Assembly: GCF_000695095.2 (NCBI RefSeq)
Contig: NZ_CP011454.1
Location: forward strand, 3,348,001-3,412,000
Source of the DNA: Gemmatimonas phototrophica
Lineage (GTDB): Bacteria > Gemmatimonadota > Gemmatimonadetes > Gemmatimonadales > Gemmatimonadaceae
Direction: 5' to 3'
DNA: 64,000 nucleotides
Part shown: in pieces, positions 1-8,656 of the stretch
How the letters are laid out: every line of letters begins with the position of its first letter
Numbering within the stretch: position 1 is the stretch's first letter
Notes under the pieces: model-generated
Told to the model about the DNA's origin: nothing
What the model saw: only the letters and a program-made list of their open reading frames with translations
Database searches by the model: none
Translations under genes and position numbers: made by a program

Positions 1-521
1 AGGAGGACGATCATCACGTCGAACGCCGTAATGGCGATGCCCACGGGAAGAGACAGCCCGAAGAGCAGATTGAGGGCAATGGCGGTGCCAATGACCTCGG
101 CCAGATCACAGGCGGCAATCGCCAGCTCACAGAGCACCCAGAGGGCCAGCCCCGTTCGACGCGAGTAGTGATCGCGGCAGGCCTGCGCAAGATCGCGGCC
201 GGTGACAATCCCCAGTTTGGACGCGAGCCCTTGCAGCAGCACGGCCATGAGATTGGACAGCAGAATGACGGACAGCAGCGTGTAGCCAAAGCGCGAGCCG
301 CCGGCGAGATCGGTGGCCCAGTTCCCCGGGTCCATGTATCCCACGGCCACCAGATATCCCGGACCGGCAAAGGCCAGCAGCTTGCGAAACCACCCGGTCC
401 CGTTGACTTCGACCGAGCGATAGACCTCCGCCAGCGACGGCGCCAACCGGGCGCGACGCCAGCCCGGTTCCCCTTCGGGCGTCTCCGGCGATGGTGTAGA
501 AGCAGAATTGGGCAATATCAT
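1..521 (-). CDS. mntH: Nramp-family Mn2+/metal transporter, N-terminal part (cut by window edge)
   Basis: Proton-coupled divalent metal (Mn2+/Fe2+) importer of the inner membrane. About 173 codons are visible; the reading frame stays open to the window edge, so only the N-terminal third is present. After a polar leader rich in Ser and Pro, the frame shows the Nramp TM1 motif [19 protein letters not shown], whose DPGN tetrad binds the metal, and then helices with the family pattern [16 protein letters not shown]. The ATG is chosen because it follows the polar leader normal for the family. There is no good ribosome-binding site: a perfect MntR-type inverted repeat ends seven bases upstream, so operator and translation-initiation region nearly coincide. 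Divergent from the outer-membrane barrel gene. Family assignment is secure; Mn rather than Fe as main substrate is inferred from the operator. Confidence 0.93.
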   Translation of the reverse strand, partial: MILPNSASTPSPETPEGEPGWRRARLAPSLAEVYRSVEVNGTGWFRKLLAFAGPGYLVAVGYMDPGNWATDLAGGSRFGYTLLSVILLSNLMAVLLQGLASKLGIVTGRDLAQACRDHYSRRTGLALWVLCELAIAACDLAEVIGTAIALNLLFGLSLPVGIAITAFDVMIVL

Positions 522-527
522 GCCTAC

Positions 528-547
528 AGTTTAGGCTCACCTAAACT
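528..547. promoter_or_regulatory. MntR/DtxR-type operator
   Basis: Perfect inverted repeat AGTTTAGG-CTCA-CCTAAACT with 8-bp arms and a 4-bp centre, seven bases upstream of the metal-transporter start. TTTAGG...CCTAAA is the core of known MntR and related DtxR-family operators, so Mn2+-dependent repression of the transporter is the natural reading. It also lies in the promoter region of the divergent barrel gene and could affect both. Confidence 0.8.
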
Positions 548-588
548 TTGTGGCAAGTGAGTGCACGGGAACCCCCGACTGCGGCGCC

Positions 589-604
589 TACGTCAGGTGA
601 CGTA
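589..604. promoter_or_regulatory. 16-bp palindrome upstream of barrel gene
   Basis: TACGTCA-GG-TGACGTA: perfect 7-bp arms around a 2-bp centre, about 65 bp before the outer-membrane protein start. Symmetry and location suggest a binding site for a dimeric regulator; I cannot name the regulator from the sequence. Confidence 0.4.
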
Positions 605-667
605 TCGATAGGACATCCCCTGAGTCGCAGTTTGCCGGAGCTCGACGCACCCCTTCCGGTTACCGCC

Positions 668-1786
668 ATGATGAACCTCACTTCACGGCACGCGGCCACC
701 ATGGCGCTGCCTCTCCTGTTCGCCCTCGCCACTGCTGTGCCGGCCCAGCAGGCACCAGCCGATTCGACCGTCGGTCGTCGTCGCATCCAACCCTTTCCGG
801 CCTTCGGCTCGGCGCCGGAAACCGGTCTGCAGTTTGGCCTGACGGTGCTCTCCGTCTTTGAACCTCCCGCCATGCGCCATGCCCGACCGGCCTCGGTGGT
901 GGCAACGGCCCTGCGCAGCACCAAGGGGCAGACCCGCGTGAGCATTGAAGGGGAACGCTGGTCTGCCAACAATGACCGACGCCTGCAGGGGCTGCTGGCC
1001 TGGCAGAAATTCCCGCTTCCCTACTATGGCCTTGGCGCCACTTCTCCGGAACAGGCCAAAGAGCTGTATACGCCCACCGGAGTGGAGGCGACGGCATCGG
1101 TGCAGCAACGGCTGCGCGGCGCCTGGTATGCGCTGGCCACGGCCCGTTTCCTTTCGCAGGACATCACACCGGACAGCGCCACCGGTGCGTTGGCACTCAA
1201 TACCCGCATTGTGGGGCGCACGGGCGGACGCGTCGGTGAACTGGGCCTTGGCGTACTTCGAGACTCGCGGGACTTCGTCTTCAACCCGACACGCGGCACC
1301 TTCGCGCAACTGACATACGCCGTCAGCGCGGAGGCGACCGGCTCCGAGTTCGCCTACGAGCGGCTCCGGTTCGATGCCCGCAAATACGCTTCCCTCGGCG
1401 GTGAACATGTCCTGGCGTGGCAGGCACAACTCATTGGGACCACGGGAGCACCGCCATTCGATCAATTGGCGCTCGTGGGTGGTGGTGACATCATGCGCGG
1501 GTACGCGCGCGGCCGTTACCGTGAAGCGTGGTTCACCGCCGCGCAGGTTGAATATCGTTCGCCCATCCGTCGCCGATTGGGGATGGTGGCTTTTGCCGGA
1601 GCGGGCACCGTGGCCAGCACGGCTGGAGGGCTCGCGGATTTCGTGGAGGGCACCCTGCTTCCCACCTACGGCGCGGGGGCTCGCATCCAGATTGATGCGC
1701 GTCAGCGCACAGCCGTGCGGGTGGACTACGGCCGTGGCACTAAAGGCGCGAGTGGGCTGTACATCGGGTTCAATCAGGCGTTCTAA
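668..1786 (+). CDS. BamA/TamA-like outer-membrane barrel protein (surface antigen D15 family)
   Basis: A 372-residue protein with a signal peptide (ALATAVPAQQA cleavage region) followed directly by a region of alternating beta strands. The C-terminal half carries the Omp85 barrel hallmark, GGGDIMRGYARGRYRE, matching the conserved RGY/F loop of BamA/TamA barrels, and the chain ends in Phe as outer-membrane barrels usually do. There are no obvious POTRA repeats, and the length is about half that of BamA, so it is a stand-alone barrel of the bacterial surface antigen family rather than BamA itself. Two adjacent ATGs could start it; an upstream open extension lacks signal-peptide character. Role in outer-membrane assembly or transport is not known. 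Seven bases of intergenic DNA and no terminator separate it from the next gene. Confidence 0.85.
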   Translation: MMNLTSRHAATMALPLLFALATAVPAQQAPADSTVGRRRIQPFPAFGSAPETGLQFGLTVLSVFEPPAMRHARPASVVATALRSTKGQTRVSIEGERWSANNDRRLQGLLAWQKFPLPYYGLGATSPEQAKELYTPTGVEATASVQQRLRGAWYALATARFLSQDITPDSATGALALNTRIVGRTGGRVGELGLGVLRDSRDFVFNPTRGTFAQLTYAVSAEATGSEFAYERLRFDARKYASLGGEHVLAWQAQLIGTTGAPPFDQLALVGGGDIMRGYARGRYREAWFTAAQVEYRSPIRRRLGMVAFAGAGTVASTAGGLADFVEGTLLPTYGAGARIQIDARQRTAVRVDYGRGTKGASGLYIGFNQAF

Positions 1787-1801
1787 TTAGGCGTGCCCAT
1801 C

Positions 1802-4800
1802 ATGTCCGCTTTCGCATTGCCATTCAGCGGTCGCCACCGCGAACTCGAACTCGTGTCACAGGTGCGCGGCGAGGCCGCGGCCGGGCATGGTCAACTCCTG
1901 CTGCTCTCGGGCGATGGCGGTGTTGGCAAAACACGACTGGTGCAGGAAGCCGCCACGGCTGCCCGCGCTGCCGGATGGCAGGTTGCCATTGGGAACGCGT
2001 ATCCGCTGGAAACCGCCATCCCGTACGCATCCTTTGCCGATGCCCTGGGACCACTGCTCGCCGCACTCGATTCCGGTGCGCTGATGCGACTCACTCGCGG
2101 CGATCGCGGTGTGATGGCGGCACTGGCTCCGCAACTCGCCGAGCGTACAGGATCGGGTGCGCTGTTCCCCGAAAGCGTGACCCCGGGCGAACAGCGGGTG
2201 CGGCTGCATGCCGCCATTCTGCAGCTACTCGCCAGACTGAGCGACAAGCACCCGCTGATGCTCTGTCTTGAAAATCTGCAGTGGGCAGACAGCTCGTCGG
2301 TGGAGCTCCTGCACTTTCTCGGTCGTCAATTGTCCGGTCACAGAGTGCTGCTCATCGGCAGTTGGAACGAGACCGACCAGCCACTCGCCGCCGACTTTCG
2401 ACTGGCGCTGCGCTCCCTCCGCGGACTGGGCGCCGCCAACGATGTTCGCCTGGCCCCCCTCGCGGCTGACGATGTGCAGCTGATGCTGGCGCAGCACTTT
2501 GGCGTGGACAGCGAAGTGATTCATGCGTTTGCCTCGCGCCTTCATCACGCCACTCAAGGGAATGCATTCTTCATTGAACAAACCCTGCGTGAGTTGATCA
2601 CCCGGGGAGATCTCCGCCAGCAGGGGGGAGCGTGGATTGGCTGGCACATTGAAAGCTTGGTGCTGCCCCCTTCGGTCCGCGATGTGCTGGATGCCCGATT
2701 GGCGCGGTTGAGCACGGCGGCGCGGCAGGTTGCCGAAATAGTCGCGGTGGCCGGAACGACCGCGACGCACGATGTGTTGCATGCGGTGACCACCTCCACC
2801 GTGCCACTCGACAGTGACACGCTCCGCAGCGCGCTCCACGAGCTCCGTGAGGCCGGGCTGATTACCGAGGGCGCGGCCGGTCAGGATATTTCGTACGCGT
2901 TCACCCACCCCATGTTGCAGCAGGCACTCGTGCAGGCGTTTGGCCTGGCGCGTGAGCGCGACATGCACGCGGTCCTGGCGCTCGCGCTCGAACAGGCCGC
3001 CGGCGGCCAGGCAAGCAATCAGGCGGAAGCCATTGCCGCGCACTGGTTGCGTGCCGACCCGCGTGCACACCCGGCCATTGCCGTCCGCTGGCTGATGATG
3101 GCGGGGCGTGTGGCGCTGCGGCGATTGGCCCGCCGTGAAGCGGCCGCATCCCTGCGGGCGGCGCTCGACCGCACTGATGCACATCCCGAGGTCGTTCCCG
3201 CTGCGACCGCCGCGGAGCTGGTGGACGAACTCGCGCGAGTGTATCGCCGACTGGCCGAATATCACGAGGCCATTCTCATGTCGGAACGCGCCCGCGATCT
3301 GGCGCACGCCGCAGGCACGCCGCAAGGTGTTGCCGTGGCCGAACGTCGCATAGGCCTGTCGCTGCAGGGATTGGGGCGACGCGAAGAGGCTTTGCAGCAC
3401 TTCGATGAAGCCATTGCCATTGCGCGCACGCTGCGTGACGACACGTTCCTGGTGCGTTCGCAGTTGGCCAAGGCCGATTGCCTGCAGGCACTGGGGCTCG
3501 TGGAGGATGCCAAGCGGGAGGTAAACGAAGCATTGGCTACCGCGGAACGGCTCGATCAATTGCCAATGCTGGCGCGCGCCCATCGTATGCTGTTGCTGCT
3601 GCACGTTTGGACCGGCCCGGCGCACCGCGCCTGGACGCATGCACGCAGCGCGGTGGTGCTGGCCGAACGCAGTGGAGAACGCAATCTGATTTGGTCAGCC
3701 CATTACGCGGCCGCGGTGCTGGCCGCGCTGACCTCCAATACCGCTGCCCTCACCGCGCATTTGTCCGAGACCATGCGGTTGGCGCAGGAACTCGCTTCTC
3801 CGTTGCTGGAACTGCGGACCATGGAGATTGCCCTCGAATACCGCGCCGCCATTGGCGAGTGGGATCGGGCCTTGGCCGATGGCGAGCGGGCACTGGGGCT
3901 GGGTCGTGCACTCGATCAGACCACCCTGCTGGCACGGATCGCCCATTGGGTGAGCGGGGTGTACATGCAGCGCGGTGATCTCTCTGCTGCCCAGCGGCTG
4001 GTTCAGGAAGCCTGGGATGTGGCCGGTGCCGCCGGGCTCGATTTGTCCCGTCCGTTTGAAGTGCATGGTGTGCTCCCCGCCTACGTGGCGAAAACGCGGT
4101 ACCTATACGCAGTGGGGGAACACGCGCAGGCACTCGTGCACGGGCAAACCGCGCTGGCCATTGCCGACCGAACTGGCTACATCGCCTGGGCGGTGTACCG
4201 TCTGCTGCCCACGATGGCGAGCGCCGCACTCATACTCGGTGATCGCGAGACGTTGCATCAGGTGCGCAACCGACTGGAAGAAGATGCCGAGCGGTTGGCC
4301 CATCCCATTGGACAGGCGTGGGTGCGCGTCATTGATGGTGAGAGCGCGTACGAAGCTGGCCGCCTCGACGAGGCGGTATCTCAGCTGCAGCGTGCCATTG
4401 CGGCCCTCGAAGCGATTCCCTATCCGTTTGATGCGGCCGAAACGCGCGTCCGGCTTGCCCGCGTACTGGCCGCACAGGGCGCGCGTCACGATGCGGTGCA
4501 CGAAGCGCGCGAGGCCCTCACCATGTTTGAACGACTGGGGGCACGTCCGGCCGCTGAACAGGCGCGCACTCTGTTGCGTGAACTCGGGGCCCGCCTCCCC
4601 AGCGCACCGTCCACGTCGCTGTTGGCCAACCTCACATCACGCGAGCTCGAGATTGTGAAGCTGGTGGCACAGCGATTGTCCAACAAGGAAATCGGTGCGC
4701 GACTGGGCATTACGGCGCGTACGGCAGGCACGCATCTCGCCAACGTGTTCGACAAACTGAACGTGCGAGATCGCACGGCCCTCGGCGATCTCGCACGCGA

Positions 4801-4819
4801 ACAGGGGCTCCATCGTTGA
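1802..4819 (+). CDS. LAL-type LuxR transcriptional regulator with AAA ATPase domain
   Basis: About 1005 residues. The N-terminal third is an AAA/STAND NTPase: Walker A GDGGVGKTRLV near residue 36 and a Walker-B-like segment LMLCLENLQWADSS. The middle is a long array of helical TPR-like repeats (many A..LGR..EAL patterns). The last ~65 residues are a LuxR/NarL helix-turn-helix beginning LTSRELEIVKLVAQRLSNKE. This is the MalT-like LAL architecture: ligand and ATP binding to the large N-terminal part drive DNA binding by the tail. An in-frame GTG nine bases upstream is an alternative start. No inducer or target can be read from the sequence; the upstream barrel gene is the closest same-strand neighbour. 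A hairpin overlaps the stop codon. Confidence 0.9.
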   Translation: MSAFALPFSGRHRELELVSQVRGEAAAGHGQLLLLSGDGGVGKTRLVQEAATAARAAGWQVAIGNAYPLETAIPYASFADALGPLLAALDSGALMRLTRGDRGVMAALAPQLAERTGSGALFPESVTPGEQRVRLHAAILQLLARLSDKHPLMLCLENLQWADSSSVELLHFLGRQLSGHRVLLIGSWNETDQPLAADFRLALRSLRGLGAANDVRLAPLAADDVQLMLAQHFGVDSEVIHAFASRLHHATQGNAFFIEQTLRELITRGDLRQQGGAWIGWHIESLVLPPSVRDVLDARLARLSTAARQVAEIVAVAGTTATHDVLHAVTTSTVPLDSDTLRSALHELREAGLITEGAAGQDISYAFTHPMLQQALVQAFGLARERDMHAVLALALEQAAGGQASNQAEAIAAHWLRADPRAHPAIAVRWLMMAGRVALRRLARREAAASLRAALDRTDAHPEVVPAATAAELVDELARVYRRLAEYHEAILMSERARDLAHAAGTPQGVAVAERRIGLSLQGLGRREEALQHFDEAIAIARTLRDDTFLVRSQLAKADCLQALGLVEDAKREVNEALATAERLDQLPMLARAHRMLLLLHVWTGPAHRAWTHARSAVVLAERSGERNLIWSAHYAAAVLAALTSNTAALTAHLSETMRLAQELASPLLELRTMEIALEYRAAIGEWDRALADGERALGLGRALDQTTLLARIAHWVSGVYMQRGDLSAAQRLVQEAWDVAGAAGLDLSRPFEVHGVLPAYVAKTRYLYAVGEHAQALVHGQTALAIADRTGYIAWAVYRLLPTMASAALILGDRETLHQVRNRLEEDAERLAHPIGQAWVRVIDGESAYEAGRLDEAVSQLQRAIAALEAIPYPFDAAETRVRLARVLAAQGARHDAVHEAREALTMFERLGARPAAEQARTLLRELGARLPSAPSTSLLANLTSRELEIVKLVAQRLSNKEIGARLGITARTAGTHLANVFDKLNVRDRTALGDLAREQGLHR

Positions 4820-4826
4820 GCCCCTG
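4802..4826. terminator. Hairpin at convergent gene ends
   Basis: Nine-bp stem CAGGGGCTC / GAGCCCCTG around a 7-nt loop, spanning the stop codon of the LuxR regulator and ending 17 bp before the stop of the convergent gamma-glutamyltranspeptidase gene. Only a weak T-rich tail follows, so it may act as a shared, not purely intrinsic, terminator. Confidence 0.45.
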
Positions 4827-4842
4827 AGTTGTTGGCGGCGCG

Positions 4843-6609
4843 CTACTGTCCGGCGGCCACTCCATCACGGCGCGGATCCGCCACCCCAATGCGTCGGCCA
4901 TCCTTGCGCACATACACCGCGTGGACGCCACCCATGGTGATGTCAGCGACACGGCTCACCGGGCGATAGCCCCTGGTGACCAATGCCGCGTACACCGCCG
5001 ACGTGAAGCCCGGCTCCACTTCCACGTCTTTCTGCGAGGCCGAAGCGTAGATACGCGGTGCCGCAATAGCCGTCCACGGATCTTCTCCAAAGGCCAGCGT
5101 GCGCACTGTGACTTGCGTGATGGCTGGCTGAATATACTGGGACCCGGCGGCACCAATGACGAGGCGTACGTCGTTGCCCTGCAAAATGAGCGTGGGCGAC
5201 ATCGTGCTGTTGGCGTAGCGATTGATGCCGCGTGTGCGCGCATCGAAGTTGGACCCCGACGAGTTGAGCCAGAAGCCATCGGTGTACACGCCCGACCCAA
5301 AGAGCACGCCAACCGTGGTGGTAGCCGATACGGCATTGCCGCGGGCATCAACGACGGACAAGTGCGAGGTCAGGCTGTGCCCCTCGGCGGGCTCGTCGCC
5401 CGCGGCGGGCGTTTCGGGTTCCGGCGAGGCGACCGCCGCCACCAATGCTGGGTACGGATCAAAGCGGCGGCAGGCGTCGGGGATAGCCGTGGTATCGAAC
5501 GCCAGGGCATCACCGGCCTGAACGGTATCCGGCAACGCGCCCCCCACCAAACCGGCGCGCTGCTGCGCAAAGCCCGGGGTGGCCACGCCACGCGCGGGGA
5601 CGCGCATGGTGAGCGGATCGCCGCGCCAACGTCCGGCGTCAGCGTTGGCGAGCCGCAGAATATCGGCCATCTTCACCACCGCGTCAGGTTCCGACGTAAA
5701 GCCGCCGGCCGTGGCCACACCAGACTGTTCGGCCATCTGCAACATCTCCAGCACCGACGAACCACCCATTGGTGGCGGGGCTCCCAGTACCGTGAACTCA
5801 CGCCACGTGGTGCACAGGGGACGCAAGGCAGTGACCGGGTACTGCCGCAGATCGCTCACGTTGATGAGCCCACCGAGGGACTTCACCTTGGCGCTCAGCC
5901 GTTCGGCAATTGCCCCGGTATAAAAGGCGTCACGGCCACCGTCGCGCACACGCTCCAACGTATTGGCCAGCTCTGGCTGCACCAGTCGTTCGCCAGGCCG
6001 CAGCGCCTCACCACGCGGCATGAAGCGCGCCATGGCCACGCTGTCCGCCTGCATCTTGGCGCGGCTGGACGCAATCGTGCGCGACAACAGCGGCGAGACA
6101 ATGAACCCGTCACGGGCCAGTCGAATGGCTGGCGCCATGACCACGGCGCGCGTGAGGGAGCCCCACTTGGCATGTGCTTCCAGCAGCCCCGCCACCATCC
6201 CGGGCGTTGCCGCCGCGCGCCCCATGGATCGCCCACGCGAGCTGTCGGCCTGGGCCCACAGCGGATCGTTGCCGGTGCGCGGATAGAACGACAGATGCTC
6301 CACGCGACGTGTCTTCGCATCGTAGAACGTCATGGCCCCCCCGCCGCCAAGTCCGGTCTGCGACACGTCGGTCACCGAGAGCGCAAACGCGGTGGCCACA
6401 AACGCGTCAACGGCGTTGCCTCCTTGTGCCAGGATTGCCGCACCGGCGGCGGCGGCATCGGGATGCGACGCCGCCACCATGCCACGGTCACTCTCCACCC
6501 GCTTGCCAGCCATGGGCGCCACAGCCGAGGGCGTGGACGACGAAACGCAGGCCCCCAACAGCACGGTGCTGCACGCCGCCATGGCGACGGATTTCACGGT
6601 TACGCCCAT
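4843..6609 (-). CDS. ggt: Gamma-glutamyltranspeptidase, lipoprotein type
   Basis: Cleaves gamma-glutamyl bonds of glutathione and related peptides in the periplasm. The 588-residue product begins with a lipoprotein signal (STVLLGAC, acylated Cys near residue 21). The large-subunit region shows the family pattern GGNAVDAFVATAFALSV and GLGGGGAMTFYD. The autocatalytic and nucleophilic Thr is in TSHLSVVDARGNAVS near residue 414, which would release a small subunit of about 175 residues; STMSPTLI is the usual oxyanion-region motif. A good ribosome-binding site (GGAGAGAG) precedes the ATG. It is the last gene of a minus-strand series and may be co-expressed with the Nudix and rhodanese genes 48 bp upstream. 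Membrane anchoring rather than free secretion is inferred from the lipobox. Confidence 0.95.
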   Translation of the reverse strand: MGVTVKSVAMAACSTVLLGACVSSSTPSAVAPMAGKRVESDRGMVAASHPDAAAAGAAILAQGGNAVDAFVATAFALSVTDVSQTGLGGGGAMTFYDAKTRRVEHLSFYPRTGNDPLWAQADSSRGRSMGRAAATPGMVAGLLEAHAKWGSLTRAVVMAPAIRLARDGFIVSPLLSRTIASSRAKMQADSVAMARFMPRGEALRPGERLVQPELANTLERVRDGGRDAFYTGAIAERLSAKVKSLGGLINVSDLRQYPVTALRPLCTTWREFTVLGAPPPMGGSSVLEMLQMAEQSGVATAGGFTSEPDAVVKMADILRLANADAGRWRGDPLTMRVPARGVATPGFAQQRAGLVGGALPDTVQAGDALAFDTTAIPDACRRFDPYPALVAAVASPEPETPAAGDEPAEGHSLTSHLSVVDARGNAVSATTTVGVLFGSGVYTDGFWLNSSGSNFDARTRGINRYANSTMSPTLILQGNDVRLVIGAAGSQYIQPAITQVTVRTLAFGEDPWTAIAAPRIYASASQKDVEVEPGFTSAVYAALVTRGYRPVSRVADITMGGVHAVYVRKDGRRIGVADPRRDGVAAGQ

Positions 6610-6657
6610 CTCACTCTCTCCAGGTTAAACGCCACCGCCTCCACGCACCTTGTGGAG

Positions 6658-7278
6658 TTACGGTTCCAGCAGCGCCAGCAACTGCTGGACAATTCGCTCC
6701 GTCAGTCCCCACACGATATGCTGCTCTACGCGGAACCCGGGGAAACGGGCCCGTACTCCGTTAATAGTCATCACGTGCTCGGCACGGGTGTCCTCGTGAC
6801 GCAATACGGCCAGCGGCACCCAGAACGTTGCCGCCACTTCCTCACTCGGCGAGAAGATGACATCCGGTGGGACCACTGCGACAAACGGCCGGATGAGAAT
6901 TGGAGGGAGCACAGGGTTTCGCGGCGCCAGATCGTCGAGCCGACCCAGGATGCGGCCGCAGGTGAGATCAAGCGCCAGTTCCTCCATCGTCTCCCGGCAC
7001 GCCGTCGCCTCGAGCGACGCATCGTGCGGCTCGTGACGCCCCCCGGGGAACGCCATGTGTCCGCTCCAGGGATCTCCTTCGTGCTCGGAGCGCTTGATGA
7101 ACAGCAACTCCACCGTCCCCTCAACCACGCGCAGCACCGCCGCCACGGCCGCGAGGCGCGTGTCCTCCCGCACCGTCGCGTCAACCGCCACCCGCGACAT
7201 GAGATGCGACGACAGCAGCGCCACGTCCGGATGCTGCAGGGCGTGGTGCAAAGGCACGTCGAGAGGAGACCACGTCAA
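6658..7278 (-). CDS. Nudix hydrolase, CoA pyrophosphatase (NudL) type
   Basis: About 206 residues. Contains LLFIKRSEHEGDPWSGHMAF followed by PGG and a Nudix box of the NudL form, in which an Asp replaces the first Glu (GGRHEPHDAS, then TACRETMEEL). The LLxxKRS...G.mAFPGG signature separates CoA pyrophosphatases from other Nudix enzymes, so hydrolysis of CoA or other nucleoside diphosphate derivatives is likely. The start used is TTG; an ATG at 7200 would remove 26 residues without touching the catalytic domain and is a fair alternative. It starts 14 bp after the stop of the rhodanese gene, implying co-transcription. Confidence 0.85.
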   Translation of the reverse strand: MTWSPLDVPLHHALQHPDVALLSSHLMSRVAVDATVREDTRLAAVAAVLRVVEGTVELLFIKRSEHEGDPWSGHMAFPGGRHEPHDASLEATACRETMEELALDLTCGRILGRLDDLAPRNPVLPPILIRPFVAVVPPDVIFSPSEEVAATFWVPLAVLRHEDTRAEHVMTINGVRARFPGFRVEQHIVWGLTERIVQQLLALLEP

Positions 7279-7292
7279 CGGAGTTGACCCGC

Positions 7293-7649
7293 TCAGTCGG
7301 CGACGGCGCCGCCGGACGCCACCCAGTCACGGAAGCCACCCGCGAGCGATGCCACATTGTTGTAGCCCATTTCCGTAAGCGTCACCGCTGCCAGGGCCGA
7401 GCGGTTGCCGCTGGCGCAGATGAGCACCACGCGTGCGTCACGCGGCACCTTGGCCTCGATCTGACTCTCCAGCACGCCACGGCCGATATACTGCGCCGGC
7501 GCCGCATGCCCCATGGCCCACTCGTTCTGCTCGCGAATGTCGATGAGCGTGAGCGACTCGCCTTGCGCCAGCGCGCGTTGTACTTCCTGCGCGGTGACTT
7601 CGGTAATGGCGGCCTTGGCTTCAGCGATCAGCTGTTGGGCGGTCTTCAT
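7293..7649 (-). CDS. Single-domain rhodanese-like sulfurtransferase
   Basis: A 118-residue rhodanese domain. LTLIDIREQNEWAMGHAAPA is the conserved CH2A-type region, and the active-site loop CASGNRSA retains the catalytic Cys that carries the persulfide. The N-terminal MKTAQQLIAEAK helix is typical for stand-alone bacterial rhodaneses. An upstream in-frame start would add 16 low-complexity residues and is less likely. Sits between the LD-carboxypeptidase and Nudix genes on the same strand with short gaps. Sulfur donor and acceptor are unknown; a general thiol/sulfur-transfer or cyanide-detoxification role is family knowledge only. Confidence 0.88.
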   Translation of the reverse strand: MKTAQQLIAEAKAAITEVTAQEVQRALAQGESLTLIDIREQNEWAMGHAAPAQYIGRGVLESQIEAKVPRDARVVLICASGNRSALAAVTLTEMGYNNVASLAGGFRDWVASGGAVAD

Positions 7650-7700
7650 GAGAGTGTTGGGTTTGGAGTGGTGGGTATTGAGTGGTGTGAGCCGCAATGT

Positions 7701-8654
7701 TCACGTACTGAGCCGGTGCAACTGCAGGGTACGGGCGTCGGCGTTGAGCGTGGCGCGAGCGCCCAGTGGGAGCGTCCATTGCTCATCAATGTGCCCAACG
7801 GGAATTCCCATCAGCGTGGGGACCTGCAAGGCAGCGGCCAATTCTTCGATGATGGCCACGATGCTACGTGAGCCGTCGTCGGTGCTATCGGGACAATCCG
7901 TGAAGTGCCCCACGGCCAACGCGCGGCAACCGCGAAACGCATCGGCCAATCGCAGTTGCGTCAACATGCGGTCAATGCGGTAGCTGGCTTCGTTGATGTC
8001 TTCCAGCACCACAATGGCGTCGTCAAAGTGACAGGCCCATGGCGTGCCGCACAGTGAAGCAATCAGCGCCAGATTGCCGCCTGCCAGCCGTCCGGTTGCT
8101 TCGCCGCCGTGCACCACCAGCGCCTCCGACGCCTGCCACACGGGCGCAGCGCCGCGCTGCACCACGTCCACCAAAGTCGCACGAGAAAAATCGGACAACG
8201 GCGAGCGCGCCGTGGGCCCGTGAAAGCTCACGAGCCCGGCCCGTTGCCAGGCCGCATGCAACGCCGTGATATCGCTATAGCCAATAAGCGTCTTGGGGCG
8301 CATGACAGGCAACGCCTCCTGCACCCGCGGCAGCAGACGGGCCGCACCGTATCCTCCCCGAAGGCACCAGATGCCATCCACGCGATCATCGTGCATGGCG
8401 GCAATAAGATCATCGCCCCGCTGCGCATCATCACCGGCGAAGTAGCCGGTGCGGGCCAGCGCATGGGGACCCACCTGCACCGTCCACCCCAACGACTCCG
8501 CCGTCGCGACGGCCCGCTCCAGTTCATGCGGTCCGTTGAGCGGCCCCGACGGCGACACCATAGCCACGTGGGCGCCCGGCGGCAGCGGCGGCGGTTCACG
8601 CCACGCGCGCGGCGTGGGTGCCGAAGTGGACGGGTGCGACGCTGACAGACTCAC
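7701..8654 (-). CDS. LD-carboxypeptidase, S66 family
   Basis: Serine peptidase that trims the terminal D-Ala from tetrapeptides during peptidoglycan recycling; the same family includes microcin C immunity protein MccF. The 317-residue product has the family order: VAMVSPSGPL near the start, CLRGGYGAARLL, the nucleophile Ser in IGYSDIT, a Glu-containing segment VVLEDINEASYRIDRM, and the His in GIPVGHIDEQWTLPLG, completing the Ser-Glu-His triad. A GTG start lies two bases after the stop of the D-amino-acid transaminase gene, so the two are almost certainly co-translated. A transaminase that makes or consumes D-Ala next to an enzyme that releases it supports a cell-wall recycling role. Confidence 0.93.
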   Translation of the reverse strand: MSLSASHPSTSAPTPRAWREPPPLPPGAHVAMVSPSGPLNGPHELERAVATAESLGWTVQVGPHALARTGYFAGDDAQRGDDLIAAMHDDRVDGIWCLRGGYGAARLLPRVQEALPVMRPKTLIGYSDITALHAAWQRAGLVSFHGPTARSPLSDFSRATLVDVVQRGAAPVWQASEALVVHGGEATGRLAGGNLALIASLCGTPWACHFDDAIVVLEDINEASYRIDRMLTQLRLADAFRGCRALAVGHFTDCPDSTDDGSRSIVAIIEELAAALQVPTLMGIPVGHIDEQWTLPLGARATLNADARTLQLHRLST

Positions 8655-8656
8655 GA

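Noticed and set aside
2225-3640. Minus-strand frame inside the LuxR-type regulator
   Set aside because: Composition typical of antisense high-GC frames; the plus-strand regulator is continuous through it.
4921-7287. Long plus-strand open frame (~790 codons) antisense to ggt and the Nudix gene
   Set aside because: His/Arg/Gly-rich composition with no domain; it mirrors real minus-strand genes with intact catalytic motifs, a usual high-GC artefact.
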